The notes below the pieces were generated by a model that saw only the letters and a list, made by a program, of their open reading frames with translations, ran no database searches and was not told the origin of the DNA. DNA of 64,000 nucleotides, taken from assembly GCF_013607875.1 (NCBI RefSeq), contig NZ_VDES01000001.1, positions 1,160,073 to 1,224,072 on the forward strand, given 5' to 3'. The first letter of the stretch is position 1; every line of letters starts with the position of its first letter. Of the stretch, positions 6,617-15,317 are shown piece by piece. Both the position numbers and the translations under genes were made by a program. This stretch comes from Blastomonas ursincola. GTDB taxonomy: Bacteria; Pseudomonadota; Alphaproteobacteria; Sphingomonadales; Sphingomonadaceae.

Positions 6617-8659
6617 GTGGCCGCTAAAGCACTGAAATTCGGTTCCATCGCGCTCGCGCTCGCGATCGCCCCGTTGGGCATGCCCGCACAGGCACAAGAT
6701 TCGACCGAGAATTTCACCGTCATCATCGGCGGGACCAATGTCGGCCATCTCGATGTCGTGCGCAGCGGCGACACGGTGAAGATCGATTACGACTACAAGA
6801 ACAACGGTCGCGGCCCGACGATGAAGGAAGAGCTGAAGCTCGATGCCAAGGGCATGCCGGTTGCCTGGAAGATCACCGGCAACTCGACCTTCGGCAACGC
6901 GATCAACGAGAGCTTCACGATGCAGCGCGGCACCGCGCGCTGGACCGATTCAACCGGTTCAGGAACCGCCAAGCCCAAGGGCCAGGCCATCTATGTCGCG
7001 CAGGAAGGCAGCCCCTGGTCGGCAGGGCTTTATGCCCGCGCACTGCTCGCCGATGACGACCGTTCCATCCCGGCACTGCCCGGCGGCGCGCTGAGCCTCG
7101 CCGAGCTCGAGAAGGTGCAGGTGACCGGCAGCGGCGGGGCGATGACCGTCACCGCTTATGCGCTGTCGGGCAACGATCTCGACCCCGGCTATTTCCTGCT
7201 CGACGACAAGGGCGCGCTGTTCGCCGCGATTTCCCCGCGCGCCGTGTTCGTGCGCAAGGGCTTCGAGGGCGAGGACATCAAGCTGCGCGATCTGGCGGTC
7301 AAATATTCGACCGAGCGCTTCGTCAAGATGCAGGCCAAGGCGGCGAACAGCTACAAGGCGCCGGTGCGCATCACCAATGTGCGCGTGTTCGACCCGGTGG
7401 CGATGAAGCTGACCGAACCGAAAAGCGTGCTGGTCAGCGGGCGCCATATCTCCGCAGTACTGCCCGCCAGCAGCCCCGCCACGCCAGGCGAGGTGACGAT
7501 CGACGGCGAAGGCGGCACACTGGTTCCGGGCCTGTACGAGATGCACGGGCATATCGGCCAGGAAGACGCGATGCTCAACGTGCTGGCAGGCATCACCTCG
7601 GTGCGAGACATGGGCAACGAGATCGACGTGCTCGACGGGCTGATCGAGCGGATCGATAGCGGCGTGCTGGCGGGTCCGCGCATCATCAAGTCGGGCTTTA
7701 TCGAGGGCAAGTCGCCGTTCAGCTCGAACAACGGCATATTGGTGAACAGCCAGCAGGAGGCGATCGACGCCGCGCGCTTCTATGCGGCGCGCGATTACCA
7801 GGCGATCAAGATCTACAACAGCATGAACCCCGAATGGATTCCGGCTTTGGTCAAGGAGGCCAAGGCGCTGGGGCTGCACGTAATGGGCCATGTGCCAGCC
7901 TTCACCAATGCCGATGCGATGATCGCGGCGGGCTATGACGAGATGACGCACATCAACCAGGTGATGCTGGGCTGGGTGCTCGAACCGGGCGAGGACACGC
8001 GCACCCTGCTGCGCCTCACCGCGCTCAAGCGGCTGCCCGCGCTCGACCTCAACAGCGGCCGCGTCAACGCCACGATCCGCGCGATGGTCGATCGGAAGGT
8101 CACGATCGACCCCACCTTCGCCATCCATGAATCGCTGCTGCTCTCGCGCAACGGCATGATCAATCCCGGCATGGTCGATTATGTCGACCACATGCCCGTC
8201 GGCGTGCAGCGCAGCGCGAAACAGGCCTGGGCCAAGATTGCCGATGCGGCGGACGACAAGGCCTATCGCGGCGCGTTCGATCAGGTCGCGGCGACGATCC
8301 GCAAGATGCACGAATCGGGCATCTTCCTCATCCCCGGCACCGATATGGGCGGCAGCTTCACCTATCATCGCGAGCTGGAACTGTACCAGAAGGCGGGCAT
8401 GACCCCCGCGCAGATCCTGCGCCGCGCGACCTATGACATGGCGCAGTATCTGAAGCAGGACCAATCGCTGGGCAGCATCGAGAAGGGCAAGTACGCCGAT
8501 TTCTTCCTGATCCAGGGCGACCCGACCAGGGACCTGAAGGCGATCAAGGCGATCCGCCTCGTCGCCAAGGACGGCGTGTTCTACTATCCGAGCGAGGTCT
8601 ATCCCGAATTCGGCATCAAGCCGTTCGCGACCAAGCCCAAGGTGAAGCTGCCGAAATAA
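6617..8659 (+). CDS. Exported amidohydrolase-family metal-dependent hydrolase
   Basis: 680 residues. A signal peptide ends near the AQAQ site at residue 29. The first 250 residues are a beta-rich domain of unclear function; the C-terminal part is an imidazolonepropionase-like amidohydrolase barrel. Metal-site motifs are in order: HGHIGQED, the lysine of AIKIYNS, MGHVP, MTHIN and PGTDMGG. The closing KGKYADFFLIQGDPTRD is typical of the family, which includes periplasmic prolidases and cyclic-amide hydrolases; the substrate is unknown. The start is GTG 6617, supported by GGAAGGA 6 nt upstream. No operon partner. Confidence 0.85.
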   Translation: MAAKALKFGSIALALAIAPLGMPAQAQDSTENFTVIIGGTNVGHLDVVRSGDTVKIDYDYKNNGRGPTMKEELKLDAKGMPVAWKITGNSTFGNAINESFTMQRGTARWTDSTGSGTAKPKGQAIYVAQEGSPWSAGLYARALLADDDRSIPALPGGALSLAELEKVQVTGSGGAMTVTAYALSGNDLDPGYFLLDDKGALFAAISPRAVFVRKGFEGEDIKLRDLAVKYSTERFVKMQAKAANSYKAPVRITNVRVFDPVAMKLTEPKSVLVSGRHISAVLPASSPATPGEVTIDGEGGTLVPGLYEMHGHIGQEDAMLNVLAGITSVRDMGNEIDVLDGLIERIDSGVLAGPRIIKSGFIEGKSPFSSNNGILVNSQQEAIDAARFYAARDYQAIKIYNSMNPEWIPALVKEAKALGLHVMGHVPAFTNADAMIAAGYDEMTHINQVMLGWVLEPGEDTRTLLRLTALKRLPALDLNSGRVNATIRAMVDRKVTIDPTFAIHESLLLSRNGMINPGMVDYVDHMPVGVQRSAKQAWAKIADAADDKAYRGAFDQVAATIRKMHESGIFLIPGTDMGGSFTYHRELELYQKAGMTPAQILRRATYDMAQYLKQDQSLGSIEKGKYADFFLIQGDPTRDLKAIKAIRLVAKDGVFYYPSEVYPEFGIKPFATKPKVKLPK

Positions 8660-8685
8660 GCAAGGAGGAGAGAGCCATCTCTCTT

Positions 8686-8767
8686 CGTCACCCCCGCGAA
8701 AGCGGGGGTCCCGCTGCTGCGCCAGCGCTGCACCTATAGCGGGATTCCCGCGTTCGCGGGAATGACG
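8686..8767. repeat. Short inverted-repeat element, copy 1 of 3
   Basis: Starts CGTCACCCCCGCG and ends CGCGGGAATGACG, which are imperfect inverted repeats; internal halves are CGAAAGCGGGGGTCCCGCT and GCGGGATTCCCGCGTTCG. The same ends occur at 21402-21471 and 42365-42445 with different centres. It is non-coding and sits between a plus-strand stop and a minus-strand stop. Confidence 0.9.
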
Positions 8768-8776
8768 GGCAGAGGC

Positions 8777-9364
8777 CTAGAGCTCGCGCGCCCAGAACTG
8801 CATCAGGTGCGGAGTCTCTTGCGCCTCGCCGTTGTCGAGCCAGTCGAAGCTGGTCACCAGCCCGTCGACCTTCGCATAGCCGCGCTTGGTCCAGAACGCG
8901 TCGAGCGGGCGATAGTCTGCCGGGCGCAGCCTATGGTCGGCAGGGCGCTGCACCGCGCAGAAGGTCGCCACTGTCGCGCCCGCCGCCCGGCTGGCCGACT
9001 CGCGATGGTCGAAGAACGCATGTCCGATGCCCTGCCCGCGATAGCCGGGTAGCAGCACCGACTCCCCGAAATAAAAGGTCCGCGCGACATCCCATCCCGC
9101 GGTGACAAACGGCGCCATGAATTCAGGTTTTTGCGCCGCGAGCGGCGAAGCGGTAGCGGCGCCGACGATCCCATCGCCATCCCGCGCGATCACCAGCGCC
9201 GCATGGGGCGCGGCGGCAAATTCGGCGAGATAGTTGCGCTCGTAATCCGCATCGCCTTCATAGAGATACGGCCATTCGGCGAACACCGCGATGCGCAATA
9301 GCGCCAGCGCTTCGATCGCTTCTGCTATGCGGTGGGCGGGCAATGTCTCGACCGTCACCGCCAT
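8777..9364 (-). CDS. GNAT-family N-acetyltransferase
   Basis: 195 residues with the acetyl-CoA binding signature LLPGYRGQGIGHAFF (motif A) after a strand ending in FYFGESV. The N-terminal third (LRIAVFAEWPYLYEG) matches GNAT enzymes of unknown acceptor specificity. It ends 3 bp before the KAS III gene region and lies downstream of it on the same strand, so the two may be co-transcribed. The acceptor is unknown. Confidence 0.85.
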   Translation of the reverse strand: MAVTVETLPAHRIAEAIEALALLRIAVFAEWPYLYEGDADYERNYLAEFAAAPHAALVIARDGDGIVGAATASPLAAQKPEFMAPFVTAGWDVARTFYFGESVLLPGYRGQGIGHAFFDHRESASRAAGATVATFCAVQRPADHRLRPADYRPLDAFWTKRGYAKVDGLVTSFDWLDNGEAQETPHLMQFWAREL

Positions 9365-9368
9365 CGCA

Positions 9369-10508
9369 TCAGGCCGCCTTGCGAATGACCACCGAGCCCG
9401 CGGAATAACCCGCGCCGAACGAGCAGATGATCCCGGTATCGCCGGGCTTCAGATCCTCGCTGTTGAGGTGGAAGGCGATGATCGATCCGGCGGACGAGGT
9501 ATTCGCATAGGTGTCGAGCACCGTCGGACTCTCGTCATCGCTCGCCTCGTGCCCGAGCACGCGCTGCGCGATCAGCCGGTTCATCCCCGCATTGGCCTGG
9601 TGCAGCCACAGGCGGCGCAGATCCGCAGGCGCGATGCCGAGCCGCGCGATATGATCGGTGATGAGATCCCCGACCATCGGCACGACCTCCTTGAACACCT
9701 TGCGGCCTTCCTGGACGAACAGCTTGTCGGCGCTGTCACGGCTCTCCGGCGCGGTGCGGTTGAGGAAACCGAAATTGTTGCGGATGTTGTTGGAAAAGCG
9801 CGTCTTGAGCTGCGTGCCCAATATGTCCCAGTGCCCGGCAGGCGCGAAATCCGACGCTTCGACCAGTACGGCGGTCGCCACATCGCCGAAGATGAAATGG
9901 CTGTCGCGATCGCGCCAGTTGAGATGGCCCGAGCAGATTTCCGGGCTCACGACGAGAACCGAGCGTGCATTGCCGGCGCGGATGAAATCGGCGGCGGTCT
10001 GGATGCCGAAGGTCGCCGAGGAGCAGGCGACGTTCATGTCGAAGCCGAAGCCCTCGATGCCCAGCGCATCCTGTACCTCGATCGCAATGGCGGGATAGGC
10101 GCGCTGCAGGTTCGAGCAGGCGACCAGCACTGCATCGACATCCTTGGCATCGCGGCCTGCCCGTTCCAGCGCATCGCGCGCGGCAGCGACGCCGATTTCG
10201 GCGAGCACCGAGATCTGGTCGTTGGGCCGCTCCTCGAAGCGCGGGCACATGATGTCGGTGTCGAGGATCGAAGCCTTGGACAGCACCTTGCGCGCCTTGA
10301 TGCCGCTCGCCTTTTCGATGAACTCGACCGAGCTCGGCTGCAGCGCGACCATCTCTCCCGCTTCGATCGCTGCGGCATGCTGCGCGTTATGCTGCGCAAC
10401 ATAAGCGTTGAAGCTGGCAACCAGCTCTTCATTGCTGATGCTGTCGGCGGGGGTGAAAAGGCCGGTCGAGGAGATGACCGGGCGGGCTTGGTCGTAAGCG
10501 GAAGTCAT
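9369..10508 (-). CDS. Beta-ketoacyl-ACP synthase III-like condensing enzyme
   Basis: 379-residue thiolase-fold enzyme of the FabH class. The Cys-His-Asn triad is intact: cysteine in NVACSSATF, histidine in LWLHQANAG, asparagine in TYANTSSAGS. The C-terminal GIICSFGAGYSAGSVV is family-typical. It is longer than housekeeping FabH (about 320 residues) because of an N-terminal extension and a mid-protein insert, pointing to a KAS III paralogue with specialised acyl-chain use rather than fabH itself, which is usually next to plsX. The start is set at the ATG whose first base is 10508; upstream in-frame sequence looks non-coding. Confidence 0.88.
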   Translation of the reverse strand: MTSAYDQARPVISSTGLFTPADSISNEELVASFNAYVAQHNAQHAAAIEAGEMVALQPSSVEFIEKASGIKARKVLSKASILDTDIMCPRFEERPNDQISVLAEIGVAAARDALERAGRDAKDVDAVLVACSNLQRAYPAIAIEVQDALGIEGFGFDMNVACSSATFGIQTAADFIRAGNARSVLVVSPEICSGHLNWRDRDSHFIFGDVATAVLVEASDFAPAGHWDILGTQLKTRFSNNIRNNFGFLNRTAPESRDSADKLFVQEGRKVFKEVVPMVGDLITDHIARLGIAPADLRRLWLHQANAGMNRLIAQRVLGHEASDDESPTVLDTYANTSSAGSIIAFHLNSEDLKPGDTGIICSFGAGYSAGSVVIRKAA

Positions 10509-10681
10509 GTATCCGTAGGGTCCTGCACTATAGCTGGAGCGGGCTGGCGTCTTACTGCGGCAACACGGCCTTGGCAAGGGTGGTGCGGCAAGCGGAAACA
10601 CAGATCTGGGGGTATTTTTCCTGCTTGCGGATTTCTGCGGACCACCCTTTGATATCGCAAACACCAATGGGAGCAGGATGC

Positions 10682-11506
10682 ATGGAATATTCGGGCAAGG
10701 TCATCTGGATCACCGGGGCTTCGTCGGGGATTGGCGAGGCGCTCGCCGAGGCGCTGGCCGCGCGCGGCGCGCACATCATCCTTTCGGGCCGCCGCACCGA
10801 TGCGTTACAGGCAGTCGCCGATCGGCTACCGACCGAGAGCCTGATCCTGCCTTTCGAGACCACGCATCAGGCCGCTTTGCCCGGCATCGTCGAACGGGCG
10901 ATCGCGTGGAAGGGCCAGGTCGATGGCCTCGTCAACAATGCCGGCATCAGCCAGCGCGCGCTCGCGGTGGACAGTGCGCTCGAAGTCTATGACCGGATCA
11001 TCGCTGTCGATCTGCTGGCGCCGATCTGGCTGACCCAGCTGCTGCTACCGCACATGACCGCGCGCAAGTCAGGACTGGTCGTCGGCATCTCCTCGGTCGC
11101 AGGCCGCGCCGGGGTGCCGCTGCGCACCGCCTATTGCGCCGCCAAGCACGGGCTGATCGGCTATCTCGACGCACTGCGCGCAGAGACCGAAACGCATTAC
11201 GGGATGAAGGTGCACACCGTGCTCCCCGGATCGATTCGCACTGCCGTCTCGGCCAATGCCTTGTCGGGCGATGGCAGCGCCTTCGGCCATACCGACAGCG
11301 CCATCGCCAATGGCATGGACCCGGCGGAATGCGCCTCCCGGATCATCGCCGGAATCGATGCGGGCGAACCAGAAATCCTGGTCGCCGAAGGCATGGAGGA
11401 CATGATCGCCAAGCTGCGCATGAACGATCCGCTCAAGGCGTTCGAACTGATCGGGTCGATCGGCGCGCAGATGGCGGCCAAGCGCGACGCGGAGCGCGGC
11501 GGATGA
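10682..11506 (+). CDS. Short-chain dehydrogenase/reductase
   Basis: 274 residues, classical SDR. The NAD(P)-binding motif TGASSGIGEA is near residue 11, NNAGIS follows, and the catalytic Tyr and Lys are in AYCAAK. Arg after the Rossmann motif (SGRRTD) suggests NADP(H). ATG 10682 is preferred because GGGAGCAGGA precedes it. It is divergent from the KAS III gene across about 170 bp and overlaps the cupin gene by ATGA. The substrate is unknown; resemblance is to DhaS/YqjQ-like dehydrogenases. Confidence 0.88.
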   Translation: MEYSGKVIWITGASSGIGEALAEALAARGAHIILSGRRTDALQAVADRLPTESLILPFETTHQAALPGIVERAIAWKGQVDGLVNNAGISQRALAVDSALEVYDRIIAVDLLAPIWLTQLLLPHMTARKSGLVVGISSVAGRAGVPLRTAYCAAKHGLIGYLDALRAETETHYGMKVHTVLPGSIRTAVSANALSGDGSAFGHTDSAIANGMDPAECASRIIAGIDAGEPEILVAEGMEDMIAKLRMNDPLKAFELIGSIGAQMAAKRDAERGG

Positions 11507-11931
11507 GCGACGCGGCGCGCGCGCTGATCGAGACGCTGGGGCTGGCTCCGCATCCCGAAGGCGGCTGGTTCAAGGAAACCTGGCGCGGCGCCGCCGGTGC
11601 CGATGGCCGCGCCAGCGAGACGCTGATCTACTTCCTGCTCGAAGCTGGGCAGCGCTCGCACTGGCACACCGTCGATGCGACCGAGATCTGGTGCTGGCAT
11701 GCCGGTCACGCCATCGCCCTCGGCCATGCGCCAGGCGATGCCGGGCCTGTGCAATGGCACCGGCTGGGCGCGGACATATTGGACGGAGAGACCGCGCAGG
11801 TCGTCATTCCGCCCGGCCACTGGCAGGCCGCGCATGCCGACCAGGGCTGGGCGCTGGTCAGCTGCATGGTCTCGCCCGGCTTCGAGTTCAGCGGCTTCGT
11901 GCTGGCCGAGCCGGGCTGGGAGCCGGGTTGA
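11503..11931 (+). CDS. DUF985 cupin protein
   Basis: 142 residues, cupin of the DUF985 (PF06172) family. Motifs are LGLAPHPEGGWFKETW at the N terminus, then SHWHTVDATEIWCWHAG with the metal-binding histidines, and VVIPPGHWQAA near the second cupin motif. The biochemical role of the family is poorly known (sugar epimerase-like fold). It starts within the stop of the SDR gene (ATGA), so the two are coupled. Confidence 0.9.
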   Translation: MSDAARALIETLGLAPHPEGGWFKETWRGAAGADGRASETLIYFLLEAGQRSHWHTVDATEIWCWHAGHAIALGHAPGDAGPVQWHRLGADILDGETAQVVIPPGHWQAAHADQGWALVSCMVSPGFEFSGFVLAEPGWEPG

Positions 11932-11944
11932 GCAGATTGCTGGT

Positions 11945-12295
11945 TCAGTCGAGCCGCGTGACCGTTGCCCGCAGACCAACACTGCTAACAGTGGCCATGA
12001 CATTGTCATAACTGATGGAAAATGTTGTGCTGGCCAGCTTGGCCAGCATTGCTGTCTTATCGATAGGAAGCGAGTAGTTGCCGAATTTACTGTCCGTTTT
12101 CCTCCCGATTTCAGCACCATCCTGGCTCAGCGAAATATAGGCACTATTGCCTTCGCCGGTCTTTACCCCAGCATGCCAGGCATGGATCTCAACCTTTGAG
12201 TCCCAAAGAAAGGGCCCGATGACGAGCGCGTCGATATTGTCTCCTCCGATCATACGGCTTTGCCCAGCTTCGAGATCATCAAAAGGTCCGGCCAT
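11945..12295 (-). CDS. Hypothetical protein, lower-GC than its neighbours
   Basis: 116 residues, unrecognised. It has no signal peptide or membrane segment; alternating hydrophobic stretches (ALVIGPFLW, VEIHAWHAG, ATVSSVGLRATVTRL) suggest a beta-sandwich. A strong Shine-Dalgarno (TAGGAGG) lies 8 nt before the ATG at 12295, which supports real translation. Its third-position GC is visibly lower than flanking genes, hinting at recent acquisition. It converges on the cupin gene with only 13 bp between the stops. Confidence 0.6.
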   Translation of the reverse strand: MAGPFDDLEAGQSRMIGGDNIDALVIGPFLWDSKVEIHAWHAGVKTGEGNSAYISLSQDGAEIGRKTDSKFGNYSLPIDKTAMLAKLASTTFSISYDNVMATVSSVGLRATVTRLD

Positions 12296-12406
12296 TGCAG
12301 CATTCCTCCTACCAAAGGCATGCTGCAGCCTTACGCGACCTCGAGCGCGTCACATAATTACGACTTGTTAATCTGTCGCCGCAACCTGCGAAGACCGCCA
12401 ACCAGA

Positions 12407-12811
12407 CTATCCCGGCGTCTTGTCGAATTTCACCGCGTCGTCGGCAAAGCGCACCCAGGGCTGGGCACTGACCGTCCAGAAATGCAGCTTGGGCTCCAGC
12501 CCGCTCACGTCGTCGAGCGTGCCCGCCTTGACGAAATGCAGACCTTGCTGACTCGGCAGGTCGGACAGGATCGGTGATCCGCAATTGCCGCAGAAGCGCC
12601 GCCAGACGGGATCGCCGCTTTCGCCCCTGTCCTCATAGGTCTTGAGCTCACCGGTGATCGTCATCTGTGCATCGGCTACCCCGATCAGCACCGACATCGC
12701 GCTGCCAGCCTGTTTCTGGCAATTGCGGCAATGGCAGACCGCGCTCAGCAGCGGATCGCCCTCGATCTCGTACCGCACAGCGCCGCACAAGCATCCCCCC
12801 GTTGTCGTCAT
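12407..12811 (-). CDS. GFA-family (glutathione-dependent formaldehyde-activating-like) zinc protein
   Basis: 134 residues with the GFA/Mss4-like zinc motifs: CLCG near residue 7, CHCRNC near residue 27, and CGNCGSP near residue 79. Most members have unknown substrates; the name comes from a proposed glutathione-formaldehyde adduct role. The start is ATG ending at 12811, preceded by GGGAGAG. It follows the DUF2505 gene by 16 bp on the same strand, so likely one transcript. Confidence 0.9.
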   Translation of the reverse strand: MTTTGGCLCGAVRYEIEGDPLLSAVCHCRNCQKQAGSAMSVLIGVADAQMTITGELKTYEDRGESGDPVWRRFCGNCGSPILSDLPSQQGLHFVKAGTLDDVSGLEPKLHFWTVSAQPWVRFADDAVKFDKTPG

Positions 12812-12827
12812 GATCGTCTCTCCCGTT

Positions 12828-13319
12828 TCAACCGCTGGCTGCATCGACCGCAGCAAATTCCTGTCGCAGCAACTTGGTGCTGTCCTCGAGCATCAGGCTC
12901 TCGACCATCGCGGCGACCATCGGCGCGCGCGATTGCACGCTGACGATTGCCGCGCAGGTCGCGCCGCCATCAGCATTGCCAGTAAGCGTGAGCAGGCACT
13001 GGCCTTCCGCCGACAATCCCTTGGGCTTGGCATCGCGGACTGCGCTCCAGCTGCCATCGGCGGCTCGCGTCCAGACATCGCGCTGGGTCAGGTCGAGCCA
13101 CGAGCCGATGACCGCACGGATCATCGCGGGCGCATCGACTGGCACCTGACGGGTGATCGCGACCTGGATTTGATCGGACGACAGATGCTCTACCGTGACC
13201 GAAATCTCGCGCGAGCCCTGGTCCTGCATCATCCCGGTCAAAAAGTCCGCGTCGGTCCAGCGTGCGACCACCGCCTCGACAGGCGCGGCAAAGACATGAT
13301 TTTCCTCGCGTTTCAGCAT
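12828..13319 (-). CDS. SRPBCC/DUF2505-like protein
   Basis: 163 residues. The layout fits the DUF2505 branch of the START/SRPBCC hydrophobic-ligand fold: HVFAAPVEAVVARWTD at the N terminus, a middle WTRAADGSW, and a long C-terminal helix AAMVESLMLEDSTKLLRQEF. The start is the ATG at 13319 with AAGAGGGG upstream. It is divergent from the LysE gene with 59 bp between start codons. The ligand is unknown. Confidence 0.7.
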   Translation of the reverse strand: MLKREENHVFAAPVEAVVARWTDADFLTGMMQDQGSREISVTVEHLSSDQIQVAITRQVPVDAPAMIRAVIGSWLDLTQRDVWTRAADGSWSAVRDAKPKGLSAEGQCLLTLTGNADGGATCAAIVSVQSRAPMVAAMVESLMLEDSTKLLRQEFAAVDAASG

Positions 13320-13378
13320 GCCCGCCCCTCTTTCCACGATGATTGCGCTTCTACCATCATACACTAGGCTGGCGGGCG

Positions 13379-13999
13379 ATGTTGACAAGCTATCTTGCCA
13401 CGGTGCTGCTGATCGAGCTCACCCCGGGTCCGAACATGGCCTATCTCGCGGCGCTGACGCTGGGCCATGGACGGCGCGCCGGGCTGGCGGCAGTCGCGGG
13501 GGTGGCGCTGGGCCTCGCGCTGATCGGCCTTGCTGCTGCCATGGGATTTGCCGCGCTGGTCGCTGCGAGCCCCATGCTTTGGAACGCACTGCGCTGGGCA
13601 GGTACGGCCTATCTGTTCTACCTCGCCTGGGAGACCTGGCGCGACGAGAAGGAGACATCGCCCGCCGGCATTGCCGGTGGACCGTCCGGCAAACACCGCT
13701 TCTTCCTGCGCGGACTGATGACCAACGTGCTGAATCCCAAGGCGGCGCTGTTCTATGTCGCGATCTTGCCGCGTTTCCTGCCCGAACAGAACGCGAGCCT
13801 GCACGATGGCCTGCTGCTGACCGGGATCAGCGTGGCCGTGGCGACGGCGGTGCACCTCGCCATCGTGCTGCTCGCCGCGACGCTGCACCCCTTGCTCAGC
13901 CAGCCCGAGCGGCTGCGCGGAACGCGCCGGGTGCTCGCGATCAGCCTTGCGGGTATCGCCCTCTGGTTCCTGCGGTCGAGCGCGCTACCGACCGGCTGA
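13379..13999 (+). CDS. LysE/RhtB-family amino-acid exporter
   Basis: 206-residue inner-membrane protein with about six hydrophobic segments. The family motif LTPGPNMAYL is near residue 14, followed by GRRAGLAAVAGVALGL and GLMTNVLNPKAALF. The family exports basic or neutral amino acids or related metabolites; the substrate cannot be predicted. It begins immediately after the divergent DUF2505 promoter region and may share it. Confidence 0.9.
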   Translation: MLTSYLATVLLIELTPGPNMAYLAALTLGHGRRAGLAAVAGVALGLALIGLAAAMGFAALVAASPMLWNALRWAGTAYLFYLAWETWRDEKETSPAGIAGGPSGKHRFFLRGLMTNVLNPKAALFYVAILPRFLPEQNASLHDGLLLTGISVAVATAVHLAIVLLAATLHPLLSQPERLRGTRRVLAISLAGIALWFLRSSALPTG

Positions 14000-14055
14000 A
14001 GGGAACCAACGCTGCCAGCTTCCGTAATCCCGGCAGACATTTATGGAGGCGAGCA

Positions 14056-14298
14056 ATGATCCGACATGGCGAAGAGGTCGAAATGACCAGCGAAGAGGCG
14101 AGCGCAGGGCAGAAGCGTCATATCGTGCGCTATGTGCTGATGATCTCGCTCGCGCTGATCGTCATCGCCTTTGCGATCATCGTGTTCACCGGCTCGGCCA
14201 ATGCTCCCGACAATCCCGCGCCCGATCCGCAGGAATCGGTGTCCGATCCGGTCGAGGCGCCTGAAGGCCAGGCTCCATTGCCCAACCCCAATCCCTGA
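14056..14298 (+). CDS. Small single-pass membrane protein
   Basis: 80 residues: a charged N terminus (about 25 residues), one transmembrane helix (VRYVLMISLALIVIAFAI), then a Pro/Asp/Glu-rich periplasmic tail (PAPDPQESVSDPVEAP). GGAGG lies 6 nt before ATG 14056. I do not recognise a family. The tail resembles a periplasmic spacer, so a role as a membrane anchor is possible but unsupported. Confidence 0.6.
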   Translation: MIRHGEEVEMTSEEASAGQKRHIVRYVLMISLALIVIAFAIIVFTGSANAPDNPAPDPQESVSDPVEAPEGQAPLPNPNP

Positions 14299-14310
14299 TA
14301 TTGACGCGTA

Positions 14311-15315
14311 TCAGCGCGCGAGCGCCGCTTCGGTCTCGTCCATCAAGGCGGCGATGATCTCGGCGGCGCTTTCCTCGCGCGTGACCATGCCGACCGACTG
14401 GCCCGCCATCAGCGATCCGTTCTCGACATCGCCGTCGATCACCGCGCGGCGCAGCGCGCCTGCCCAGAAATGCTCGATCTGCAGCTGCGCCTCGGCCATG
14501 TCGATGCCGCCAGCGTCGAGCAGGGCGGCGACCTCGCGCTGCTTGGCAGTGAACTCTTCGGTGCCCTTGTTCTTGAGTGCGCGCACCGGGATCACCGGAA
14601 GGCGCGGATCGACCTGGACGCTGGCCACCGCATCGCGGGCATTGCCGCGCAGGAACGCCTTTTTGAACGCCGGGTGCGCGATCGATTCATGCGCGCAGAC
14701 AAAGCGGGTGCCAAGCTGCACGCCCGCCGCGCCCATTTCCAGATAGGCGGCGATTGCGCTGCCGCGGCCGATGCCGCCTGCGACGAACACCGGAACCTCG
14801 TGCGCGACTTCGGGCAGGATTTCCTGCGCGAGCACGCTGGTCGCCACCGGACCGATATGGCCGCCTGCCTCCATCCCCTCGATCACCAGCGCATCGACGC
14901 CCGAACGGATGAACTTCTTGGCGAGCGTCAGCGCGGGTGCGAAACACACGACCTTGGCGCCCATCTCCTTGATCGCCTCGATGCTGCCCTTGGGCGGCAG
15001 CCCGCCTGCCAGCACGACATGGCCGACCTGATGCTTGGCGCACACCGCGATCAGCTCCATCAGCTGCGGGTGCATGGTGATGAGGTTGACGCCGAACGGC
15101 TTGGTAGCAAGCGCCTTGGTCGCGGCGATCTCGGCATCGAGCAGTTCGGGGGTCATCGCCCCGCAGGCAATCACGCCAAAGCCGCCTGCATTCGAGATGG
15201 CCGAGACGAGATTGCGCTCTGACACCCAGCTCATCGCCCCGCAAAGGATCGCGGTCTCGCTGCCCAGAAAGGCGGTGCCGCGCGCCATGGCGGCAGCGGT
15301 GAGCGGGTGGTTCAT
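14311..15315 (-). CDS. Nitronate monooxygenase-family flavoprotein (2-nitropropane dioxygenase)
   Basis: 334 residues, FMN-dependent TIM barrel. Family features are SNAGGFGVIACGAMTPELL at the N terminus, MEAGGHIG around the catalytic histidine, FVAGGIGRGSAI and GAAGVQLGTRF at the phosphate-binding end. It oxidises nitronates such as propionate-3-nitronate in characterised members; related proteins may be enoyl reductases. An upstream TTG would overlap lysC, but the ATG at 15315 fits GAGG 7 nt upstream. It is immediately downstream of lysC, 2 bp after its stop. Confidence 0.88.
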   Translation of the reverse strand: MNHPLTAAAMARGTAFLGSETAILCGAMSWVSERNLVSAISNAGGFGVIACGAMTPELLDAEIAATKALATKPFGVNLITMHPQLMELIAVCAKHQVGHVVLAGGLPPKGSIEAIKEMGAKVVCFAPALTLAKKFIRSGVDALVIEGMEAGGHIGPVATSVLAQEILPEVAHEVPVFVAGGIGRGSAIAAYLEMGAAGVQLGTRFVCAHESIAHPAFKKAFLRGNARDAVASVQVDPRLPVIPVRALKNKGTEEFTAKQREVAALLDAGGIDMAEAQLQIEHFWAGALRRAVIDGDVENGSLMAGQSVGMVTREESAAEIIAALMDETEAALAR

Positions 15316-15317
15316 GC

